Positions 25,374 to 33,306 of a DNA stretch of 64,000 nt are shown here, in pieces. The notes beneath the pieces were generated by a model. That model was not told the origin of the DNA. It was given only the letters and a program-made list of their open reading frames with translations, and did not search any database. Each line of letters starts with the position of its first letter. The first letter of the stretch is position 1. The translations under genes were made by a program, and so were the position numbers. The stretch is from Kribbella sandramycini (GTDB taxonomy: Bacteria; Actinomycetota; Actinomycetes; Propionibacteriales; Kribbellaceae): contig NZ_JABJRC010000003.1 in NCBI RefSeq assembly GCF_013131805.1, forward strand, positions 1 to 64,000, read 5' to 3'.

Positions 25374-25943
25374 TCAGGCGACCGAACGCAACCGCGTTGC
25401 CGGATCCTCCTGCTTCGGGTCCTCCTCGTCACCGTCGAACGTGTAGCTGAACGAGACGACCGCGTCGATGATCAGCACGATGGTCCACGACCAGGCCGGG
25501 CCGAGAAGCGCGTCGTACCCCTGGCCGGAGAGCAGGCCGAGCGCGAGCATGATGCCGACGCCGACGACGTACGCGAACAGGTGGCGGTACCAGCCGGCGC
25601 GCTCGCGGCGCGCCCGCTCCCGGCCGCCCTTGCGCGGTTTCACCGGCCGCGGCGCCCCCGCGAACTTGTACGCCGCCCAGCCGTCGGCCCACTTCAGGGT
25701 CTGGTGGCCGAATCCGACGCTGACCCCGATGAAGATCGCGGCCAGTGAGTGTTTGAACGATGGCTCCCCGCCGCGGTGGATGTCGATCACGCTGGCGGTC
25801 AGCATGATCACATCGACCAACGGCACCATCAGCAGCAGGACCATGCCGGCCTTCGGCATCCGGAGCAGGTAGCGCGTCGCCATGCCGGCGGCGAGCAGCA
25901 CCCAGAAGCCGATTTCACACGCGGCGATCACAGCGAGCAGCAC
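25374..25943 (-). CDS. Integral membrane protein, probable target of the divergent TetR regulator
   Basis: GTG 25943, preceded by GAGGAAGGG, gives 189 residues; a start 51 bp upstream would add a polar extension across the operator. There are about five hydrophobic segments, with a basic loop (RPVKPRKGGRERARRERAGW, about 110-130) between the second and third pairs, and a polar C-terminal tail. No named family is recognised with certainty. It is divergent from a TetR-type gene and separated from it by a 44-bp palindrome, so it is probably the regulated gene. Confidence 0.75.
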   Translation of the reverse strand: MLLAVIAACEIGFWVLLAAGMATRYLLRMPKAGMVLLLMVPLVDVIMLTASVIDIHRGGEPSFKHSLAAIFIGVSVGFGHQTLKWADGWAAYKFAGAPRPVKPRKGGRERARRERAGWYRHLFAYVVGVGIMLALGLLSGQGYDALLGPAWSWTIVLIIDAVVSFSYTFDGDEEDPKQEDPATRLRSVA

Positions 25944-25966
25944 GATGTTTCCCTTCCTCGTTTTAT

Positions 25967-26010
25967 TTAGTACGACCGTGTTGTGAACGAACATAACACA
26001 GGTGTGCTAA
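25967..26010. promoter_or_regulatory. 44-bp imperfect palindrome, TetR-type operator
   Basis: Arms 25967-25985 and 25992-26010 are inverted repeats matching at 14 of 19 positions around a six-base centre (AACGAA); the inner part reads GTGTT...AACAC. It fills the gap between the membrane-protein and TetR genes and ends 10 bases before the TetR start, so it could control both directions. Confidence 0.65.
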
Positions 26011-26019
26011 AAAGGACAC

Positions 26020-26694
26020 ATGCCCAAGATCGTTGATCACGACGCCCGCCGCGAGGAGATCGCCCAGGCCCTGTGGCGAGTGGTTCGCCGCGACGGCATC
26101 CGGGCCGCCTCGGTCCGCACCGTCGCCGCCGAGGCCGGCTGGTCCGCCGGCGCCGTGCGCTACTACTTCCCCGACCAGGACGGCCTGCTCAGCTTCGCCA
26201 TGCAGCTGGTCTCCCGCCGGGTCGGCCAGCGCATCACCGCGCTCACCGAGCGCGGCGGCGCCAAAGGCAGCGCGACCGCGGTGGCGCTGCGCTATCTGGA
26301 GGAGGCACTCCCCCTCGACGAGGAGCGGATGGCCGAGTTCGACATCTGGCTGTCGTTCATGGCCCAGGCACAGGCCGAATCCGGCGTCGGGACCCTGCAC
26401 GACACGGTCGAGGACGTGCACAACGGCCTGCGCGAGCTGTGCGCGGAGTTGATGCACGCGCTCTACTACGCCGGCTCGGTCCGCGAAGGTCTGGAGCTGA
26501 ATCGCGAGGTGGAGCGTTTGCATGCATTGATCGACGGCCTCGCACTGCACGCCGCCATCCAGCCCGCACACACCACTCCGGCCCGGGCGCGGCAGCTGCT
26601 GAGGTACCACATCGACTCGCTGCTGACCGAAAGTGCCTTACAAACCAGGGATTTCGCAGCTATTGACCGACAAGTTCACCAGAAACCTGACTAA
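26020..26694 (+). CDS. TetR family transcriptional regulator
   Basis: The 224-residue protein has an N-terminal TetR HTH (about 10-58: REEIAQALWRVVRRDGIRAASVRTVAAEAGWSAGAVRYYFPDQDGLL) and an all-helical ligand domain with the TetR_C6/BetI-like end (RARQLLRYHIDSLL). The ligand is unknown. AAAAGG lies just before the ATG. The divergent membrane-protein gene and the 44-bp palindrome point to local repression and autoregulation. Confidence 0.92.
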   Translation: MPKIVDHDARREEIAQALWRVVRRDGIRAASVRTVAAEAGWSAGAVRYYFPDQDGLLSFAMQLVSRRVGQRITALTERGGAKGSATAVALRYLEEALPLDEERMAEFDIWLSFMAQAQAESGVGTLHDTVEDVHNGLRELCAELMHALYYAGSVREGLELNREVERLHALIDGLALHAAIQPAHTTPARARQLLRYHIDSLLTESALQTRDFAAIDRQVHQKPD

Positions 26695-26724
26695 AACTTG
26701 GTCTGTGGTGGCACGATCACACCC

Positions 26725-27237
26725 ATGGAATCCGAGGGCGTGATCGTCGTCAGCGGAATCATGGCGGCCGGGAAGACCGCGGTCTCCCATCTGCTGGCCG
26801 AGCGGTTCCAGTACGGCGTCCATCTGCCGGGCAGCCTGTTCCGCCGGATGATCGTCAGCGGCCTGGCCTCGATGGCCGAGGATCCGGTCGCCGCGCAGCG
26901 CCAGATGCAGCTCGGGTTCCGGCTCGCCTGCACGGCCGCCGACCAGTACGCCGAGGCCGGTTTCACCGTCGTCCTGCAGGATGTCGTGATCGGCGAGCTG
27001 CTCCGCGAGTTCCTCGACGGCATCCGGACCCGCCCGCGCTACCTCGTCGTCCTGACCCCGCGGCCGGAGGTCGTCTCCGGCCGGCTCGGCGGCTCGCACC
27101 ATCTGGTCGACGAGCTCGACTACGAGCTGCACGCGTTCAGCCCGCGCCGCGGCCTCTGGCTGGACAACTCCGACCTGTCCGCGGCCGAGACCGTCGACGC
27201 GATCCTCGGCCGGCTCGACGAGGCGCGCTTCGAGTAA
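26725..27237 (+). CDS. P-loop kinase-like AAA protein
   Basis: With ATG 26725 the product has 170 residues. A Walker A motif, SGIMAAGKTAVS, lies at about residues 9-20, and the remainder resembles small-molecule phosphotransferases of the shikimate-kinase/chloramphenicol-phosphotransferase type (VVLQDVVIG, YLVVLTPRPEVVSGRL). The substrate cannot be deduced. The upstream nine codons in frame include part of the TetR 3' end and are unlikely to be used. The gene stands alone just before the molybdoenzyme gene. Confidence 0.8.
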   Translation: MESEGVIVVSGIMAAGKTAVSHLLAERFQYGVHLPGSLFRRMIVSGLASMAEDPVAAQRQMQLGFRLACTAADQYAEAGFTVVLQDVVIGELLREFLDGIRTRPRYLVVLTPRPEVVSGRLGGSHHLVDELDYELHAFSPRRGLWLDNSDLSAAETVDAILGRLDEARFE

Positions 27238-27272
27238 TGGCGGGCCACGCTACCCGGGGGTAGTTTGGCTGG

Positions 27273-29366
27273 ATGGCGACCACAGTACGGCGGACCTCGT
27301 GCAACCTGTGTGAAGCGATCTGCGGCGTGCTGGTGACCGTCGAGGACGGCCAGGTCACCGACATCCGCGGTGACGAGTCCGATCCGCTGTCGCGCGGGCA
27401 CATCTGCCCGAAGGCGGTCGCGCTCCGCGACCTGCAGGAGGACCCGGACCGGCTGCGCACTCCGGTACGCCGAACCGCGGACGGCTGGGAGCCGATCGGC
27501 TGGGCGGCGGCGTACGCGCTGATCGTCCAGAAGCTGACCGCGGTCCAGCGCGAGCACGGGCGGAACTCGGTGGGCGTCTACCTCGGCAACCCGAACGTGC
27601 ACAGCCTGGGCGCGTTGACGCATATGCCGACGCTCGTCCGGCAGCTGCGAACCCGGAACAAATTCAGCGCGACGTCGATCGATCAGCTGCCGCAGATGCT
27701 CGCGTCGTACCAGCTGTACGGGCATCAGCTGATGATCGCCGTCCCGGATATCGACCGGACGGCGTACCTGCTGATGCTCGGCGCGAACCCGCTCGCCTCG
27801 AACGGGAGCATGATGACGGCGCCCGGGTTCGCCCGGCGGCTGAAGGACGTGCGTAAGCGCGGCGGCAAGGTGGTCGTGATCGACCCGCGGCGGACGGAGA
27901 CCGCGGCGGTCGCCGACGAGCATCACTTCGTGCGGCCGGGGACGGACGCGGCGTTCCTGCTCGCGCTGATCCGCGAGGTGATCGCGGAGGGGCACGCACG
28001 GCCGGCGGCGTACGTCGATGGGCTCGCGGCGGTGGAGGCCGCGGTCGAGGAGTGGACGCCGGAGCGCGCGGCGGCGGTGACCGGGATCGACGCGGCGGTG
28101 ATCCGGCGGATCGCGCGGGAGTACGCGACGGCCGGGCGGGCCGCGGTGTACGGGCGGGTCGGGGTGTCGACGCAGCAGTTCGGCGCGTTGTGTCAGTGGG
28201 CGATCCAGGTGCTGAACCTCATCACCGGGAATCTGGATCGGCCGGGCGGGACCATGTTCGCGCGGCCGGCGGTGAACACGCTGCTCGGGTTGGGGCGTGG
28301 GCATATCGGGGCCTGGTCGAGCCGGGTGCGCGGCCTGCCGGAGTTCGGCGGGGAGCTGCCGGTGTCGGTGATGGCGGAGGAGATCCTGACGCCGGGCGAC
28401 GGGCAGATCCGGGCGATGGTGACGATCGCGGGTAATCCGGTGCTGTCGACGCCGGACGGGCGGCGGCTCGACGAGGCCTTCGAGTCGCTGGAGTTCATGG
28501 TCGCGATCGATCCGTACCTGAACGAGACCACCCGGCATGCGGATGTGATCCTCCCGCCGGCGCCACCGCTCGAGCGTGAGCACTACGACGTCGTCTTCCA
28601 CCAGCTCGCCGTCCGCAACACGGCCCGGTGGAACGACGCCGTGCTGCCGAAGCCGGCCGATGCCCGGCACGACTGGGAGATCTTCCGCGACCTCGGGATC
28701 GCGCTCGCCCGCCGTACGCCGCTCAGCCGCAAGCGGCTCCTGACCGAAGCGCGGCTGCGCGTGCCGCCCCGCCGGGTCGTGGACGCCGGTCTCCGGATCG
28801 GCCCCTACAAGCTTTCACTCCGGAAGCTTCGCAAGACCCCTGGCGGAGTCGACCTCGGGCCGCTCCAGCCGGCTCTCCCCCAAGCTCTCTTCCACAAGTC
28901 CAAACGGATCAACCTCGACCAGCCCCTGATCCTGGCCGACCTCCCCCGGCTCGCCGCCCTCCCCACCCCCGCCGACGGCGAACTCCTCCTGATCGGCCGC
29001 CGTCACCTCCGCAACAACAACTCCTGGATGCACAACTCCACCCGCCTCACCAAGGGCAAACCCCGCCACCACCTCCTCATGCACCCCGCCGACCTGGCCG
29101 CCCGCGATCTCACCACCGGCCAGCTCGTCACCATCACCTCCGCCGCCGGCGCCCTCTCCGTAGAAGTTGCCTCTAGCAACGACATGATGCGCGGCGTGGT
29201 CTCTCTCCCGCACGGCTTCGGCCACCAGCGCGACGGCGTCCAACTCCAGATAGCCAGCCGCCTGGCCGGCATCAGCGCCAACGACCTCACCGACGCCGGC
29301 CTGACGGACGCAGTAGCCGGCACCGCCGCCGTGAACGGCGTCCCGGTAACCGTCACCGCCTCCTGA
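27273..29366 (+). CDS. Molybdopterin-dependent oxidoreductase with [4Fe-4S] cluster
   Basis: The 697-residue protein belongs to the DMSO reductase/formate dehydrogenase superfamily. An N-terminal cluster motif CNLCEAIC...GHICPKA (Cys10, 13, 17 and one near 46) binds the iron-sulfur cluster. The middle holds the bis-MGD fold (YLLMLGANPLASNG, VVVIDPRRTETA, RPGTDAAFLLALI), and residues about 575-697 are the molybdopterin dinucleotide-binding domain. No Tat signal is present, so it is cytoplasmic. The substrate is unclear; no partner subunit is adjacent. It explains the need for the modABC operon in this window. It ends at a strong hairpin. Confidence 0.9.
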   Translation: MATTVRRTSCNLCEAICGVLVTVEDGQVTDIRGDESDPLSRGHICPKAVALRDLQEDPDRLRTPVRRTADGWEPIGWAAAYALIVQKLTAVQREHGRNSVGVYLGNPNVHSLGALTHMPTLVRQLRTRNKFSATSIDQLPQMLASYQLYGHQLMIAVPDIDRTAYLLMLGANPLASNGSMMTAPGFARRLKDVRKRGGKVVVIDPRRTETAAVADEHHFVRPGTDAAFLLALIREVIAEGHARPAAYVDGLAAVEAAVEEWTPERAAAVTGIDAAVIRRIAREYATAGRAAVYGRVGVSTQQFGALCQWAIQVLNLITGNLDRPGGTMFARPAVNTLLGLGRGHIGAWSSRVRGLPEFGGELPVSVMAEEILTPGDGQIRAMVTIAGNPVLSTPDGRRLDEAFESLEFMVAIDPYLNETTRHADVILPPAPPLEREHYDVVFHQLAVRNTARWNDAVLPKPADARHDWEIFRDLGIALARRTPLSRKRLLTEARLRVPPRRVVDAGLRIGPYKLSLRKLRKTPGGVDLGPLQPALPQALFHKSKRINLDQPLILADLPRLAALPTPADGELLLIGRRHLRNNNSWMHNSTRLTKGKPRHHLLMHPADLAARDLTTGQLVTITSAAGALSVEVASSNDMMRGVVSLPHGFGHQRDGVQLQIASRLAGISANDLTDAGLTDAVAGTAAVNGVPVTVTAS

Positions 29367-29373
29367 GAGGCGG

Positions 29374-29409
29374 CTGCCCCTCTCGCTCCACCTGTGGCGA
29401 GAGGGGCAG
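29374..29409. terminator. Bidirectional terminator, 13-bp perfect stem
   Basis: CTGCCCCTCTCGC (29374-29386) pairs without mismatch with GCGAGAGGGGCAG (29397-29409), with a 10-base loop. It lies in the 50-bp gap between the convergent molybdoenzyme and LacI-type genes and probably terminates both. Confidence 0.8.
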
Positions 29410-29416
29410 CGCCCGG

Positions 29417-30487
29417 TCAGGGGGTGTGGTGCGGGCGGGGAGCGTAGCGGGGTGGGCGGTCGCAGCGGGTTGGGCGGACGGCGGGTGGGCCGGAGGACTC
29501 GCGGACGACCAGGAGTCTTGTGGAGTAGAGGTGGGATTCGGGGGGTGCGCCGTCCAGGAGGGACAGCAGGCGGTGGGTGACTTCGGCGCCGTAGCCGATG
29601 ATGTTGTGGGACATGGCGGTGAGGCGCGGGTGGGTGATTCGGCAGAGGGTGGAGTCGTCCCAGGCGACCAGGGTGAGGTCGTCGGGGACGACGGCGCCCA
29701 GGCCTTGGGCAACCGACAGGCCGGCTACGGCCATCAGGTCGTTGTCGTAGATGACGGCGGTCGGGCGAGGGTCGGCGGCGAGTAGGTCGCGAGTGGCGGC
29801 CGCGCCTTGGTCGGCCGAGTAGTCGGTGTGGACGAGGGTGAGGTCGAGGCCGAGGGAACGGCCGGCGTTGAAGAAGGCGCGGTCGCGGATCCAGACGTCG
29901 CCGTACTCCGGCGGCCCGGCGACGCGGGCGACGCGGCGGTGCCCCAGTGCTGCCACGTGTCCGAGGGCCGCGTTCATCGCGGCGGCGGCGTCGGTCCAGA
30001 CGCAGGGCAGGCCGTCGGCCAGCTGCGGGTCGCCGACCAGGACGGCGGGCAGGCCGAGTTTGCGCAGCAGCGCGATCCGCGGGTCGGCCATCCGCAGGTC
30101 GACCACGATGACGCCGTCCACGCGCCGCTCGGCAGCCCATTTCCGGTACGTCGCGAGCTCCTCGTCCAAGCTGGACACCACCTGAAGGGCCAGCGCGTAC
30201 GAGCGATCCGCGAGTACGGACTCCACGCCGCCGACGAAGCCCAGGTAGAACGGCTCCTCGGTCAGCGTCTGCGCCGTCCGGGCCAGGACCAGCCCGAACG
30301 TCTCACTGCGCGCCGCCGACAGCTGCCGGGCGGCGCGATTCGGTACCCACTCCAGTTCTTCGGCGACTCTGAGAACCCGCGCACGGGTAGCCGCGGACAC
30401 TCCGGGCTGATTGTTCAGCGCGTACGACACCGCGCCTTTGGAGACGCCGGCGCGGCGTGCGATCTCCTTGATGGTGACTCGGGGCAC
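29417..30487 (-). CDS. LacI family transcriptional regulator
   Basis: GTG 30487, with GAGGAG upstream, gives 356 residues. The N-terminal HTH reads VTIKEIARRAGVSKGAVSYALNNQPGVS, with the hinge helix in AARQLSAARS. A periplasmic-binding-like sugar domain follows (about 60-335). It likely represses the divergent sugar operon and the beta-mannosidase gene through AACCGGTT palindromes at 30698 and 33279, the type of CG-centred site used by LacI proteins. The ligand is probably a mannoside or related sugar, inferred from the target genes. The C-terminal 20 residues are basic and proline-rich. Confidence 0.92.
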   Translation of the reverse strand: MPRVTIKEIARRAGVSKGAVSYALNNQPGVSAATRARVLRVAEELEWVPNRAARQLSAARSETFGLVLARTAQTLTEEPFYLGFVGGVESVLADRSYALALQVVSSLDEELATYRKWAAERRVDGVIVVDLRMADPRIALLRKLGLPAVLVGDPQLADGLPCVWTDAAAAMNAALGHVAALGHRRVARVAGPPEYGDVWIRDRAFFNAGRSLGLDLTLVHTDYSADQGAAATRDLLAADPRPTAVIYDNDLMAVAGLSVAQGLGAVVPDDLTLVAWDDSTLCRITHPRLTAMSHNIIGYGAEVTHRLLSLLDGAPPESHLYSTRLLVVRESSGPPAVRPTRCDRPPRYAPRPHHTP

Positions 30488-30697
30488 AACAAACTCCTCA
30501 CGGGCGGCCGGACCGCTGACGGTCGGTCCGGAATCCTCTAGTGTGCGCCGATTACCACACCGTGTCACCAAGTGGGAGCAGAAAGTGACTTTTTTGATCA
30601 CATATCGGAACTCGCCGGTTCCGGTCGCGATCGGCCGAGGTGTGGGCGGACCCTAGTCGAGGCGGTTCCGCGTGGGATACGGTTGCCGCTGTTACTT

Positions 30698-30705
30698 AAC
30701 CGGTT
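30698..30705. promoter_or_regulatory. LacI-type operator upstream of the sugar operon
   Basis: The 8-bp palindrome AACCGGTT, in the context TTAACCGGTTCG, lies 77 bp before the isomerase start, in the 294-bp gap after the divergent LacI gene. The same word, also followed by C, precedes the beta-mannosidase gene. The gap holds nothing else recognisable. Confidence 0.6.
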
Positions 30706-30781
30706 CGGCAAGCAGGCCGGCGACGGTTCCCAAGGGCAGCGGGAGCGCCGCCGGTCACCACAACACCTCATGGAGAACACC

Positions 30782-31531
30782 ATGGTCGCAGTGGACAACC
30801 TGTCCCTCCAGTTGTACACGGTCCGCTACAAGCTCGAGGAGGACTTCGACGCCACCCTGGCCCGGATCGCCGAGATCGGCTTCACGAAGGTCGAACCCTT
30901 CGGTGTGCCGGGCGCGGCGGAGAAGCTGGCCGAGGCGCTGCCCAAGCACGGTCTGACCGCCCCCACCACGCACGCGGGCCTGCTCCGCGAGGACGCGGCC
31001 CCGATCTACGCCGCCGCCAAGCAGCTCGGTATCGGCACCGTCATCGAGCCCTACATCGACCCGGCCCGCTGGACGTCCGCGGACGACGTCAAGGCCACCG
31101 CCGAAGCCCTCAACCAGGCCTCGGTCGAGGCGGCCGAGCACGGCATCACGGTCGGCTACCACAACCACCACTTCGAGTTCGAGAACAAGATCGACGGCGT
31201 GCACGCGCTGGAGATCTTCGTCGACCACCTGAACGACGACGTGATCCTCGAGGTGGACACCTACTGGGCCGTGGTCGGCGGCGCCGATGTCCCGGCGATC
31301 CTGGCCAAGTGGGGCAACCGCGTCCAGGCGCTGCACGTCAAGGACGGCGACGGCACGCTGAACAATAAGGCCCAGGTCGGCGTCGGCAACGGCGAGATCG
31401 CCGTCCGGGACATCCTGGCCGCCGCTCCGCAGGCGTTGCGCGTCGTCGAGCTGGACGACTACGAGGGCGAGATCTTCGACGCCGTCGAGGCCAGCTTCAA
31501 GTTCCTGACCGGAGAGGACGCACCCGCATGA
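30782..31531 (+). CDS. Sugar phosphate isomerase/epimerase (xylose isomerase-like TIM barrel)
   Basis: ATG 30782, with GGAG six bases upstream, gives 249 residues; ATG 30770 would add four. The TIM-barrel AP2Ec family is shown by LSLQLYTVRYKLEEDFDATLARIAEIGFTKVE at the N-terminus and the metal-site segments GYHNHHFEF (about 122-130), LEVDTYWAVVGG and HVKDGD. Such enzymes interconvert keto and aldo sugars or act on oxidised inositols and sugars together with Gfo/Idh/MocA dehydrogenases, as the next gene suggests. The stop overlaps the following start. Confidence 0.88.
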   Translation: MVAVDNLSLQLYTVRYKLEEDFDATLARIAEIGFTKVEPFGVPGAAEKLAEALPKHGLTAPTTHAGLLREDAAPIYAAAKQLGIGTVIEPYIDPARWTSADDVKATAEALNQASVEAAEHGITVGYHNHHFEFENKIDGVHALEIFVDHLNDDVILEVDTYWAVVGGADVPAILAKWGNRVQALHVKDGDGTLNNKAQVGVGNGEIAVRDILAAAPQALRVVELDDYEGEIFDAVEASFKFLTGEDAPA

Positions 31532-32622
31532 CGGTCGGCGTAGGTGTGATCGGCGCCGGGGTCATCTCCGACGCGTACATCAAGAGTATGCAGAGCTTCC
31601 CGGACCTGAAGGTCGTCGCGATCGGCGACCTGCGCCCGGAGGCCGCCAAGGACAAGGCGAGCGAGTACGGTATCGAGGCCCACGGCGGCCCCGAGACCGT
31701 GCTGAACCACCCGGACGTCGAGATCGTGGTCAACCTGACCATCCCGATCGCGCACGTCGAGGTGGCTCTGGCAGCCGTTGCCGCCGGCAAGCATGTGTGG
31801 AGCGAGAAGCCCTTCTCGCTGGACCAGGACAGCGGCCGCAAGCTGCTGGCGACCGCCCAGGACGCCGGCCTGCGCCTCGGCTGCGCCCCGGACACCATCC
31901 TCGGCCCGGGCCTGCAGGAGTCGCGCCGCATCATCGAGCGCGGTGACATCGGTACGCCGTTGACCGCTCTCACCCTGATGCAGTCGCCCGGCCCCGAGTC
32001 CTGGCACCCGAACCCGGCGTTCCTGTTCCAGGAGGGCGCGGGCCCGCTCTGGGACATCGGCCCGTACTACCTGACCACGCTGGTCCAGCTGTTCGGCCCG
32101 GTCGCGGCGGTCGCCGGCATCGGCTCGAAGTCGCGGGAGAAGCGCACGATCGGCTCGGGGCCGCTGGCCGGCACCGACTTCGACGTGACCGTGCCGACCC
32201 ATGTCAGCGCGATCGCGCGGTTCGAGTCGGGGCAGTCGTCGCAGAGCATCTTCAGCTTCGACTCGCCGCTGTCGCGGGCCGGGTTCGTCGAGATCACCGG
32301 CTCCGAGGCGACCCTCGCCGTCCCGGACCCGAACGCGTTCGACGGCGACATCAAGATCCGCCGCCGCGGCGCCGAGGACTGGGAGACGCTGACCACGACG
32401 AAGGCGACCGCCCAGCGCGGCACCGGCGTCCTGGAGATGGCGCGCGCCATCCGCGCGGACCGGCCGCACCGGGCCAGCGGAGCGCTCGCGTTCCACGTCG
32501 TCGACGTGATGGCCTCCATCACCGACTCGATCGACACCGGCGCGTTCGTGGACGTGACCAGCACTGTCGACGTCCCGCCGGTCCTGCCGGAGGACTGGGA
32601 CGTGCACGCGGCCACGCTGTGA
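31528..32622 (+). CDS. Gfo/Idh/MocA family oxidoreductase
   Basis: The 364-residue protein has an N-terminal Rossmann fold (VGVGVIGAGVISDAYIKSM, about 2-20; then EKPFSL near 92, the site of the conserved Lys) and a C-terminal substrate domain. It would oxidise or reduce a sugar with NAD(P). The ATG overlaps the isomerase stop (ATGA), and its stop overlaps the SGNH hydrolase GTG, so the three genes form a tight operon for processing a sugar, probably one released by the nearby beta-mannosidase. Confidence 0.9.
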   Translation: MTVGVGVIGAGVISDAYIKSMQSFPDLKVVAIGDLRPEAAKDKASEYGIEAHGGPETVLNHPDVEIVVNLTIPIAHVEVALAAVAAGKHVWSEKPFSLDQDSGRKLLATAQDAGLRLGCAPDTILGPGLQESRRIIERGDIGTPLTALTLMQSPGPESWHPNPAFLFQEGAGPLWDIGPYYLTTLVQLFGPVAAVAGIGSKSREKRTIGSGPLAGTDFDVTVPTHVSAIARFESGQSSQSIFSFDSPLSRAGFVEITGSEATLAVPDPNAFDGDIKIRRRGAEDWETLTTTKATAQRGTGVLEMARAIRADRPHRASGALAFHVVDVMASITDSIDTGAFVDVTSTVDVPPVLPEDWDVHAATL

Positions 32623-33230
32623 CGACCAAGCTCACCCTGGATCCCCGGTGGACCGTCGTGTTCGCCGGGGACTCCGTCACCGACTGCGGACGCCGGGACG
32701 ACCCGGCGCAGCTCGGTGACGGCTACGTCCGCGACCTGTACGACGGCTTCGGCGCCGACCGGCCGCGGGTCGTCAACGCCGGGATCAGCGGCCACCGCAC
32801 GGTCGACCTGGCCGCGCGGTGGCCGACCGACGTCCTGGCACACCAACCCGACCTGGTCTCGATCCTGATCGGGATCAACGACACCTGGCGGCGATACGAC
32901 GAGGACGACCCGACGACGCCGGAGTCGTTCGAGGCGTCGTACCGGGAGCTGTTGGCCCCGCTGACCTGCCCGGTGGTGCTGATCGAGCCGTTCGTCCTCC
33001 CGGTCAAGCCCAGCCAGGTCATGTGGTCGGAGGATCTCGACCCGAAACTCGAGATCGTCCGCAAACTCGCCGCGGAGTTCAACGCCGTCCTGGTGCCGGC
33101 GTTCACCGAGCTCACCCGGCAGGCGCTGACCGTCGGCGCGGACACCCTCGCGGACGACGGCGTCCACCCGACGGCAGCCGGCCACCGCGCCCTCGCCGAC
33201 CTGTGGCGCGCAACCGTTCTCGAAGCCTGA
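32619..33230 (+). CDS. SGNH/GDSL-type esterase
   Basis: The 203-residue protein shows the four SGNH blocks: block I FAGDSVTDCG with the nucleophile Ser near residue 18, block II VVNAGISGHRT, block III IGINDTWRR, and block V DDGVHPTAAGH with the catalytic Asp-His. It has no signal peptide and likely removes acetyl or other acyl groups from intracellular sugars. It overlaps the dehydrogenase stop by 4 bp and ends just before a terminator hairpin. Confidence 0.9.
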   Translation: MTTKLTLDPRWTVVFAGDSVTDCGRRDDPAQLGDGYVRDLYDGFGADRPRVVNAGISGHRTVDLAARWPTDVLAHQPDLVSILIGINDTWRRYDEDDPTTPESFEASYRELLAPLTCPVVLIEPFVLPVKPSQVMWSEDLDPKLEIVRKLAAEFNAVLVPAFTELTRQALTVGADTLADDGVHPTAAGHRALADLWRATVLEA

Positions 33231-33231
33231 A

Positions 33232-33265
33232 CTGCAGCTCCCCTCACCTCACGGGGGAGCTGTAG
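33232..33265 (+). terminator. Terminator after the sugar operon
   Basis: CTGCAGCTCCCC (33232-33243) pairs with GGGGAGCTGTAG (33254-33265), 12 bp with one G-U pair and a 10-base loop, followed by TTTGT. It directly follows the esterase stop and separates the operon from the beta-mannosidase gene, which has its own operator. Confidence 0.75.
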
Positions 33266-33278
33266 TTTGTCCTGACTA

Positions 33279-33286
33279 AACCGGTT
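33279..33286. promoter_or_regulatory. LacI-type operator upstream of the beta-mannosidase gene
   Basis: AACCGGTT in the context TAAACCGGTTCA lies 20 bp before the TTG start of the GH2 gene. It matches the site before the sugar operon, so both transcription units probably belong to one LacI-controlled regulon. Confidence 0.6.
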
Positions 33287-33306
33287 CACGCTCTCTGGAG
33301 ACTCCG

